A stretch of DNA of 64,000 bases from SHXR01 sp046160305 (GTDB taxonomy: Bacteria > Pseudomonadota > Gammaproteobacteria > Burkholderiales > SG8-39): positions 1 to 64,000 of the forward strand of contig JBJXGX010000199.1 of the NCBI GenBank assembly GCA_046160305.1. Direction: 5' to 3'. The translations under genes were made by a program, and so were the position numbers. Positions 52,017 through 59,012 of the stretch are shown here, in pieces; position 1 is the stretch's first letter; each line of letters begins with the position of its first letter. The notes under the pieces were generated by a model. That model saw only the letters and a program-made list of their open reading frames with translations. It had not been told where the DNA came from and did not search any database.

Positions 52017-52151
52017 TTGACCGCTTCTGTATGACTCCCCTTGTTGGATGGCGACGCAGCGAAGGCCGGCGGCGTTCCGATCCCTTGCCACGCGATTCTA
52101 TACGCCTCGAACGAGTGGTAAGCTCTTCGCGCACCACACCGAGGAGCACGG

Positions 52152-53129
52152 ATGTCCACCTTCAGCGCAGCAAAAGTCATCGCACTCGAAGAACACTATC
52201 TCGATGTCGAGATCGGCAAGCATTTCGATGGACCGGAAGTCCGTGTCCCGGCATTGCGGCAACGCCTGGAAGATCTCGGAGCGCTCCGCATCAAGGAAAT
52301 GGACGAGGCGGGCATCGACGTGCAAGTGTTGTCGCAAAGCGCGCCCGGCACGCACCGCCTTGATGCGGCCACTGCGGTGCCACTCGCGCGCGGCGCAAAT
52401 GATCGCCTGCATACCGCCATCAAGGCCCATCCCACGCGTCTTGCCGCATTCGCGACGCTCCCGGCGATCGACCCGAAAGCCTCGGCAGATGAGCTCGAGC
52501 GCACCGTCACGAAATTTGGATTCAAGGGCGCGATGGTCCACGGTCTTACGCTGGTCGACGGCGCACGCCTCTTCATCGACGACAAGCGTTTCTGGCCGAT
52601 CTTCGAGCGCGCGCAGGCTCTCGATGTGCCGATCTATGTGCATCCGGCAATGCCGCATCCGGCGGTGGTCGATGCGTATTACAAGGAGTACGTCAAGGAT
52701 TTCCCGTCGATCGTCAACGCCGGATGGGGTTTTACCGTCGAGACCGCCACGCAGGGCATTCGCTTGATTCTTAGTGGACTGTTCGATGCGTACCCGCGCT
52801 TGAAGATCGTGCTCGGACACCTTGGCGAGGGGCTGCCTTTTTCGCTTTGGCGCATCGATCACGCGCTGTCACGGCCAGGCGGCAAGTCGATTGCATTTCG
52901 CGAAACCTTCCGCGAGCACTTCTACATTACGACGAGCGGCAATTTCTCCACCTCGGCACTGCTTTGCTCGGCGATGGAGCTGGGCGTTGATCGATTGCTG
53001 TTCTCGGTGGACTATCCGTTCGTCGAGAACAAGCCTGGCCCCAGATGGATGGAACAGGTCCCGCTCTCGACCGAAGACAAGGCAAAGATAATGAGCGGGA
53101 ATGCCAAACGCCTGCTCAAGATGGAGTGA
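52152..53129 (+). CDS. Amidohydrolase-2 family decarboxylase (gamma-resorcylate/5-carboxyvanillate type)
   Basis: 325 aa, cytosolic. It begins KVIALEEHYLDVEIGKHF, where Glu/His in EEH are metal ligands of the 2,3-dihydroxybenzoate and gamma-resorcylate decarboxylase branch. Other ligands: VPIYVHPAMPHP (His), KIVLGHLGEGLPFSLWRIDH (His) and LLFSVDYPFVENK (Asp). It should remove CO2 from an aromatic acid non-oxidatively. The Bug gene begins 4 bp after its stop, so receptor and enzyme form one unit and an aromatic acid is a reasonable ligand. Confidence 0.88.
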   Translation: MSTFSAAKVIALEEHYLDVEIGKHFDGPEVRVPALRQRLEDLGALRIKEMDEAGIDVQVLSQSAPGTHRLDAATAVPLARGANDRLHTAIKAHPTRLAAFATLPAIDPKASADELERTVTKFGFKGAMVHGLTLVDGARLFIDDKRFWPIFERAQALDVPIYVHPAMPHPAVVDAYYKEYVKDFPSIVNAGWGFTVETATQGIRLILSGLFDAYPRLKIVLGHLGEGLPFSLWRIDHALSRPGGKSIAFRETFREHFYITTSGNFSTSALLCSAMELGVDRLLFSVDYPFVENKPGPRWMEQVPLSTEDKAKIMSGNAKRLLKME

Positions 53130-53133
53130 GGCG

Positions 53134-54102
53134 ATGCGAGGCCTCGTCGCGGCGGCGATTCTCCTTTGCATCGGCAACGCTATCGGGCAGTCGTATCCCG
53201 CGCGACCGATCACAGTGGTCGTGCCATTTCCGCCGGGCGGCGTAACGGATACCGTCGGGCGTGTGCTGGCCGAGCGCATGAAAGAGACGCTCGGTCAGTC
53301 GGTGGTCGTCGAAAACATGAGCGGTGCGGGCGGCACGATCGGGAGCGCCCGCGTCGCTCGCGCAGCACCCGATGGCTACACCATCCTCATCGGCCAATGG
53401 ACCAGCCATGTCGGCGGCGGTGCGTTGTACACGTTGCAGTACGACACCGTGAATGACTTCGCGCCGGTGTCGCTTCTCACGACCGCGCCGCTCTGGATCG
53501 TCGGACCCAGTACGTTGCCCGCTAAAGACCTGCGTGAGCTGATCGAATGGCTGAAGGCCAATCCCAATCGCGCATCCGGTGCAACCACCGGTGTCGGCAG
53601 CGGCGCGCACGTATGTCTGCTCGATTTCCAGAACCGGACAGGCACGCGCATCCAGTTGGTGCCCTATCGCGGCGCGGCACCGATCATGCAAGACCTCCTG
53701 GGCAATCAGATAGAACTCAGCTGCCTGGAAGCCTCGCAAACGCTGCCGCACTATCGAAGCGGCAAGTTCCGTGCGTTCGGCGTGGTGACCAGGAATCGCT
53801 GGTTCCTCGCGCCCGAAGTACCGACCATCGAAGAAGGCGGCGTACCCGGCATGCAAATGCCGTTCTGGCATGGCCTGTGGGCGCCCAAAGGGACAGCGCC
53901 TGAGATCATCGCGAAACTCAATGCCGCCGTGGTAACAGCGTTTGCCGATCCATCACTGCAAAAGCGCTTCGCCGACATGGGACACGAAATCCCGCCGCGC
54001 GATCAATTGACACCGGAGACGCTTTCGACCCATCACAAAGCCGAAGTGGCGAAGTGGTGGCCGATCATCAAGGCGGCGAATCTGAAGGCAGAGGGGCAGT
54101 AG
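53134..54102 (+). CDS. Bug/TctC-family periplasmic solute receptor
   Basis: 322 aa with signal peptide (GLVAAAILLCIGNAIGQ) and YPARPITVVVPFPPGGVTDT, GQSVVVENMSGAGGTIGSAR, DGYTILIGQWT, LVPYRGAAPIMQDLLGNQ and APEVPTIEEGG. The YKG motif of most paralogues is YRG here. It is translationally close to the decarboxylase gene and converges with another Bug gene 86 bp further on. Confidence 0.9.
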   Translation: MRGLVAAAILLCIGNAIGQSYPARPITVVVPFPPGGVTDTVGRVLAERMKETLGQSVVVENMSGAGGTIGSARVARAAPDGYTILIGQWTSHVGGGALYTLQYDTVNDFAPVSLLTTAPLWIVGPSTLPAKDLRELIEWLKANPNRASGATTGVGSGAHVCLLDFQNRTGTRIQLVPYRGAAPIMQDLLGNQIELSCLEASQTLPHYRSGKFRAFGVVTRNRWFLAPEVPTIEEGGVPGMQMPFWHGLWAPKGTAPEIIAKLNAAVVTAFADPSLQKRFADMGHEIPPRDQLTPETLSTHHKAEVAKWWPIIKAANLKAEGQ

Positions 54103-54188
54103 CGAAGGACCGGTGGAGCGGAAAAGCGGCGCGCATTCCGCCGGCACTGCGACGCGTCAATGGCTGCGCATCCCATCGCGGCAATTCC

Positions 54189-55172
54189 CTACTCCGGCTG
54201 AATCCCCGCCAGCCGCGCCATCTCCGCGTATTTCTTGATTTCGTCCGCGACCAACGTCTTGAACGCCGCGGGTGAATCGCCCAGGGGCCCGAGTCCGAAT
54301 GTATTGAGCTTCTCGCGAATGGCCGGATCGGCCAGCGCCTTGCGCACCTCTTCGTGCAGGCGATTCACGATTTCCATCGGCGTTTTCGCGGGCGCGAACA
54401 TGCCGAACCAACCGCCATCGGCCACCATGTCGGCCACGCCGGCTTCGGCCATCGTTGGAATTTCCGGCATGTAAGGTGCGCGCCCCGGTAAGGTGGTCGC
54501 GAGCGCTCGTAGCTTGCCGGCGCGAATGTACGGCAGCGCGATCTGCGGTGAACCGAACATCGCCTGGACCTCGCCACCGACAACAGCGGCGATGGCAGGT
54601 CCCCCGCCCTTGTATGGAATGTGAAGCATCTCAATGCCGGCTCGCGCATTGAAAAGGCCTCCGATCAAATGCAAGGTGTTACCGATACCGGGCGAACTGA
54701 ATGAAATCTTCGCGTCGGGTTTCTTGGCCAGCGCGATGAACTCCTGCACGGTGTTGGCCGGTACCGATGGATGCACAACAAGAAAGGTGCCGAGGTTCGC
54801 GGCGAGATTGGTGACCGGCGTGAAGTCCGCCACCGTGTCATAGGGCAGCTTCTTGTAGAGGGCGGGCGCACCGACGAATCCCGAGGAATGCACCAGCAAC
54901 GTGTAGCCGTCGGGCGCCGCCTTGGCGACCGCATCCGCCCCGACGATGCCGTTTGCCGCGGGCCGATTCTCGATGACGAAGGGTTGACCAAGCGACTGCG
55001 CGAGGTGCGCCCCGACGAGGCGCGCGACGGTGTCGGGTCCGCCGGTGGCAAAGGGCACGATCACCCGCACCGGACGGTTGGGGTAGCCCTGCCCCGAAGC
55101 TTGCGCGAATACGCTCCCCGCAAGGACGCTCCCGATCAAACCAAGCGCGGCGAGAACATGCTGTTGCTGCAT
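54189..55172 (-). CDS. Bug/TctC-family periplasmic solute receptor downstream of prfC
   Basis: 327 aa with signal peptide (LAALGLIGSVLAGSVFAQAS) and YPNRPVRVIVPFATGGPDTV, GQPFVIENRPAANGIVGADA, DGYTLLVHSSG, LHIPYKGGGPAIAAVVGGE and MPEIPTMAEAG. The first loop reads FATGGPD rather than PPGG. It starts 24 bp after the prfC stop in the same direction and may be co-transcribed with that housekeeping gene. Confidence 0.9.
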   Translation of the reverse strand: MQQQHVLAALGLIGSVLAGSVFAQASGQGYPNRPVRVIVPFATGGPDTVARLVGAHLAQSLGQPFVIENRPAANGIVGADAVAKAAPDGYTLLVHSSGFVGAPALYKKLPYDTVADFTPVTNLAANLGTFLVVHPSVPANTVQEFIALAKKPDAKISFSSPGIGNTLHLIGGLFNARAGIEMLHIPYKGGGPAIAAVVGGEVQAMFGSPQIALPYIRAGKLRALATTLPGRAPYMPEIPTMAEAGVADMVADGGWFGMFAPAKTPMEIVNRLHEEVRKALADPAIREKLNTFGLGPLGDSPAAFKTLVADEIKKYAEMARLAGIQPE

Positions 55173-55196
55173 TGTCGTCTCCCTATCAGCATTGCG

Positions 55197-56801
55197 CTAC
55201 TGCGCAATCCTCTGCCCGTGTTCCCGGGTCGTATGGAACCCCACCTTCGGCCAGCGCTCCATCGTCACCTGCAGCGTGTATTTGTTCGGGGCGAGGAAGA
55301 CCGGATTGTCATCGACGTCCTTCGCCATGCGCGCCACTTGCTCGCGCTCGAAATTGCGCTGCGTCAGATCATCTGGAAACGTCAGCCAGCGCGCGGTCTG
55401 GATGTCGGTCGAATCGTAGATCGCATCGACCTTGTACTCCGTCTGCAAGCGCTGCGCGACGATCTCGAATTGCAATGGCCCCACCGCACCGAGCAGCAGG
55501 GTGTTGCCCGATGCACGCTCCATCACCTGGATCGCGCCCTCCTCACCCAGCTCCCGCAAGCCCTTTTGCAACTGCTTCGCCTTGAACGGGTCACGTGGCC
55601 GCGCTTCACGAAACAACTCGGGTGCGAAATACGGGATGCCTTTGAACTGCAATGTGTCGCCCGACGTGAGCGTATCGCCGATCTGCAACTGACCGTGATT
55701 GTGGATGCCGATGATGTCGCCCGCCACCGCGTCTTCACTTGCCACGCGCTCATTCGCCATGAAGGTGAGCGCACTACCGATTTTCATTTCGCGGCCAAGA
55801 CGCAGGTGTTGCACTTTCATGCCCGGCTGATAGCGCCCGGAGCAGACGCGAAAGAATGCGATGCGGTCGCGATGCTTCGGATCCATGTTCGCCTGGATCT
55901 TGAATACGAATCCCGAGAACCCTGCCTCGGCCGGGTGCACCACCCGCTCGGTACCATCGCGCGGCTGCGGCGGTGGCGCCCAGTCGATCAGCGCCTGGAG
56001 AACTTCCTGCACGCCGAAGTTGTTGATCCCCGATCCGAAAAACACCGGTGATTGCATGCCCGCGAGAAACAATTCAAGTTCGAACGGCGTGCTGGCGCCG
56101 CGAATCAATTCGATGTCGGACCGCAGCTCCCCGACCTCATCCGGATACAGTTGATCGAGTTGCGGATTACCGAGTCCCTCGATCATCTCGGTATCGTCGC
56201 TGCGCCGTTCTTCACCCGGCGCAAAGCGCATCAAGCGGTCGTTCAGCAGATGAAACACGCCGCGAAAACGCTTGCCCATGCCGATCGGCCAGGTAATCGG
56301 CGCGCAGTCGATCTTCAGCACCGACTCGATCTCCTCCAGCAGCGCGATGGGCGAGCGCACTTCGCGATCCATCTTGTTGACGAACGTGATGATCGGCGTT
56401 GACCTGAGCCGGCTCACCTCGAGCAGCTTGATGGTCTGCTCTTCGACGCCCTTCGCCGCATCGATCACCATCACCGCCGCATCGACCGCGGTGAGCACCC
56501 GATACGTGTCCTCGGAGAAGTCCTGGTGGCCCGGCGTATCGAGCAGATTGATCGTATGTCCGGCGTAATCGAACTGCATCACCGAGCTTGTCACCGAGAT
56601 CCCGCGTTGCTTCTCGACTTCCATCCAGTCGGAGGTCGCATGTCGCGAGCTCTTGCGCGCCTTGACGGTGCCCGCCATCTGGATCGCGCCACCGAACAAC
56701 AGGAGCTTTTCGGTGAGCGTGGTCTTGCCGGCGTCCGGATGGGAAATGATGGCAAAAGTTCTTCTTCGCCTTACCTGCTCCGCGATCGGACCTTCTGACA
56801 T
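55197..56801 (-). CDS. prfC: Peptide chain release factor 3
   Basis: 534 aa, full length. The GTPase motifs are FAIISHPDAGKTTLTEKLLL (G1), KQRGISVTSSVMQFDY (G2), LLDTPGHQDFSEDTYRVL (G3) and ITFVNKMDRE (G4). RF3-specific parts such as FVFKIQANMDPKHRDRIAFF and VGPLQFEIVAQRLQTEY follow. RF3 recycles RF1/RF2 from the ribosome after termination. I use ATG 56801; the longer frame to 56870 includes 23 Cys/His-rich residues foreign to the family. Confidence 0.96.
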   Translation of the reverse strand: MSEGPIAEQVRRRRTFAIISHPDAGKTTLTEKLLLFGGAIQMAGTVKARKSSRHATSDWMEVEKQRGISVTSSVMQFDYAGHTINLLDTPGHQDFSEDTYRVLTAVDAAVMVIDAAKGVEEQTIKLLEVSRLRSTPIITFVNKMDREVRSPIALLEEIESVLKIDCAPITWPIGMGKRFRGVFHLLNDRLMRFAPGEERRSDDTEMIEGLGNPQLDQLYPDEVGELRSDIELIRGASTPFELELFLAGMQSPVFFGSGINNFGVQEVLQALIDWAPPPQPRDGTERVVHPAEAGFSGFVFKIQANMDPKHRDRIAFFRVCSGRYQPGMKVQHLRLGREMKIGSALTFMANERVASEDAVAGDIIGIHNHGQLQIGDTLTSGDTLQFKGIPYFAPELFREARPRDPFKAKQLQKGLRELGEEGAIQVMERASGNTLLLGAVGPLQFEIVAQRLQTEYKVDAIYDSTDIQTARWLTFPDDLTQRNFEREQVARMAKDVDDNPVFLAPNKYTLQVTMERWPKVGFHTTREHGQRIAQ

Positions 56802-56971
56802 CAGAACTCTTTCCCGGTTATGTACACAACTATGTACGCATTCCCTAATGTGCTCATTGCCCGCGCACATCAGCTACTTTGCCCTCGCTGGCAGCCGGTG
56901 AGGGTCTGCACCGGATAGACTCTAGCATTGACCGAAGCCTGGATAGCGATTGCTCGGCCCGGCGCGCCCGC

Positions 56972-58810
56972 TCATGCGAACGAGGCAACCCGCTCCCTGC
57001 ATATCTCAAGCGTTCGGGTCACGGTAGCTTCGCCCGAAGGCCCGTAGGCTGGGAGCTTGGGCAACGTGATCGCGGCAACAGCGGCCCGCATCCGATCCAG
57101 AACGTCATCGATTGCAGCATTGGTGTCCGACGCCCGAAGTCCTGCTATTGCGGAGACGGCGAGGAAGTCGGCACGCTTGAGCCGTTCATCCTTGCCATTG
57201 AGCTTCAGCGCCATGCGGTCATGTTCGAGGCGGGGAAAGACGCGCGTTGTCAGCGTGTCGTAGACGGACGCAAACCGAATGCTCCTAAAAGCGGGATTGC
57301 CGGGTTCGGCGATCTTCAGAACGGCCATGTTCTTGAGGTGCATGTCGCCGTCGGCGATGAGCCAGGCGAAGACCACGCGCTTCATGAGGATCAGGAGGTC
57401 TTCGTCGGGCGATGTGGACAAAGCTCTCAAGGCACGCGCCACACGTTCGATGGTGCCGTCGTACTTGGCCGCTGGCGAAAGGTCGAGCACCGAGCAAAGG
57501 TCTTCCATCGCCAGCAGGCGCTTGTCATTCGCATCCGTGCGAATGTCGAACCGCTCGACGAGGAGGGCCGGAGGCATCTCATCAGGCATGGCGATCAGTG
57601 CGCTTGCCGGGACCGTGAACCCGGCTTCCCGCGCGAGAGCAAGGCCGATCCATTCGACCAGCGGCAAAGCGTCGAAGCCGCTCGTCCCTGCGGGCTTCAG
57701 GATGTGCGTGAACGGCGTACCGATGCTGGGCGAGAGCCTGCCGTCCGGGGCTAGCGTCATCGGTGCCTTGATCTGAACACCGGAGAGGCGCGGCGTATCG
57801 GCACGGTCATAGATCGTGGCGAGGTTACGCTCGAAGTCCTGCTCCACGGCGCTGCGACCGGGCCCCGCATAGATGCCTGTGAACACGCCGGCTGTCGTAT
57901 GGGCGGCGAGCGGCGACGCGAGGACGTCGAGCGGCAGGGCGGCAAGCTCAGCGGCGTTCTCGGCCATCGTGATGTTGGACATATAGCGCCTGCCCGAGCG
58001 GAGCATGGCTCGTTCGTCGCGGTCTTGCAGGACACTGCTCAGCCAGCCCTCTGGCAGCAGCGAGACCACGAAGGGCGGTAGCGTGCCCGGCATCGTCTGG
58101 CGAATGACTGGCGGCACAGGGCTGTCGGTCTGCGACCACCGCCATTCGAAGCCGTTGTGGGCGAGGGTGCCGATGGGCAGGCCGTGCCACGCCACGGTCA
58201 AGGCGAACGCGGCCTCATTGCGCGCGATCGCAACTTGCGGGCCGCGCAGCAAGAACTTCTCGGCCCCCTCGCCCTCGCGGTACCAGTCGTTTTCACGGGC
58301 CAGCTCCCACACGGCATCGCTTGCGGCTTTCGGGCCTCCGTACTCCAGGGCTAGGCGGGCGGCGATGGCTTCGCGCGTCGCGGCATCGATGGACGCGGCA
58401 TGTTCGCTGCGCAGGCGAAAGGCTTCCAGAAACCGCTGGCGAATGGAGGACACATTGACGGAGAACTCCCCCAGGCTGTCGGCAACGGAGGCGCGAGCGA
58501 GCGAGGGCCTCGCCGGAGCCTTGTTCTGAACGATCTCAAGGGCCCGAATTCGGGTGCGCTGTACGCGCGGCCCGGTCAGGTAGAGGCGAGCGTCGCGGGT
58601 CGGACCCAGCAGAACGGCGCTGGCCGCCGAGAGGTAGGCCTTGGGATAGAGGTAGCGGCCAATGCGGACGGCATGGGCGAGCACAGTCTGATCGATGTCG
58701 TCGGCGGCATCGACATAGATGCCTCGCATCAACTGGACGAGCTTGCCCGTCTCCGACAGATAGTGGCTGCGGGTCTTGTCGATGGTCTCGCCGACAAGAT
58801 GAAGGGGCAT
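56972..58810 (-). CDS. HipA-family kinase toxin fused to an AbiEi-like antitoxin domain
   Basis: 612 aa, much longer than HipA (about 440). Residues 1-100 (LVQLMRGIYVDAADDIDQTV, AYLSAASAVLLGPTRDARLY LTG) follow the winged-helix pattern of AbiEi-type antitoxins. From about 205 the HipA fold begins (LPIGTLAHNGFEWRWSQ, FVVSLLPEGW at 247-256), then RLSGVQIKAP at 341-350, HILKPAGTSGFD with the ATP-contacting Lys, LVERFDI, and the kinase site ADGDMHLKN (Asp 489) and VYDTL (Asp 518), equivalent to the two catalytic Asp of E. coli HipA. No separate hipB is adjacent. The start lies 8 bp from the first of two dyads, so the DNA-binding domain may autoregulate. Confidence 0.85.
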   Translation of the reverse strand: MPLHLVGETIDKTRSHYLSETGKLVQLMRGIYVDAADDIDQTVLAHAVRIGRYLYPKAYLSAASAVLLGPTRDARLYLTGPRVQRTRIRALEIVQNKAPARPSLARASVADSLGEFSVNVSSIRQRFLEAFRLRSEHAASIDAATREAIAARLALEYGGPKAASDAVWELARENDWYREGEGAEKFLLRGPQVAIARNEAAFALTVAWHGLPIGTLAHNGFEWRWSQTDSPVPPVIRQTMPGTLPPFVVSLLPEGWLSSVLQDRDERAMLRSGRRYMSNITMAENAAELAALPLDVLASPLAAHTTAGVFTGIYAGPGRSAVEQDFERNLATIYDRADTPRLSGVQIKAPMTLAPDGRLSPSIGTPFTHILKPAGTSGFDALPLVEWIGLALAREAGFTVPASALIAMPDEMPPALLVERFDIRTDANDKRLLAMEDLCSVLDLSPAAKYDGTIERVARALRALSTSPDEDLLILMKRVVFAWLIADGDMHLKNMAVLKIAEPGNPAFRSIRFASVYDTLTTRVFPRLEHDRMALKLNGKDERLKRADFLAVSAIAGLRASDTNAAIDDVLDRMRAAVAAITLPKLPAYGPSGEATVTRTLEICRERVASFA

Positions 58811-58817
58811 TGCCTCT

Positions 58818-58848
58818 AACCTTCCCGTATTTCAGATACGGGAAAGTT
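58818..58848. promoter_or_regulatory. Operator-like dyad 1 upstream of the HipA fusion gene
   Basis: The core arms TTCCCGTAT and ATACGGGAA are perfect around the 5-bp spacer TTCAG; with the flanking AAC and GTT the dyad extends to 31 bp with one mismatch. It lies 8-38 bp from the fusion gene start, over a possible leftward -10 (CTAACT, 58850-58845, with TTGCTT 16 bp further upstream). A repressor here would block that gene. Confidence 0.7.
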
Positions 58849-58880
58849 AGCACTCGGCTGGCAGCCAAGCAAGAAATATT

Positions 58881-58911
58881 AACTGTTCCGTATTTGAGAT
58901 ACGCAAAGGTT
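58881..58911. promoter_or_regulatory. Operator-like dyad 2 between HipA fusion and GTPase genes
   Basis: Core arms CCGTAT and ATACGC around the spacer TTGAG, again with outer AAC and GTT. It has the same size and layout as dyad 1, centre-to-centre 63 bp, which is six helical turns. It lies 37 bp upstream of the -35 box of the rightward promoter, so one regulator could control both directions. Confidence 0.65.
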
Positions 58912-58947
58912 GAACTTATGGTTGTTCCTTGGTTGTACCAAATTTTG

Positions 58948-58976
58948 TTGACACCGGGAGATCAGCTCGCTACATT
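58948..58976 (+). promoter_or_regulatory. Sigma70-type promoter of the GTPase-like gene
   Basis: TTGACA at 58948-58953 and TACATT at 58971-58976 are separated by exactly 17 bp. Transcription would start near 58983, 30 bp before ATG 59013. This rules out the upstream TTG at 58929 as translation start. Confidence 0.7.
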
Positions 58977-59012
58977 CGCACGTCGGAACAATGCTGGAAC
59001 AACAGAGTCGCC

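Noticed and set aside
58929..59012. A TTG start for the GTPase-like protein 28 codons upstream.
   Set aside because: The -10 box at 58971-58976 lies inside that stretch, so it would not be in the transcript.
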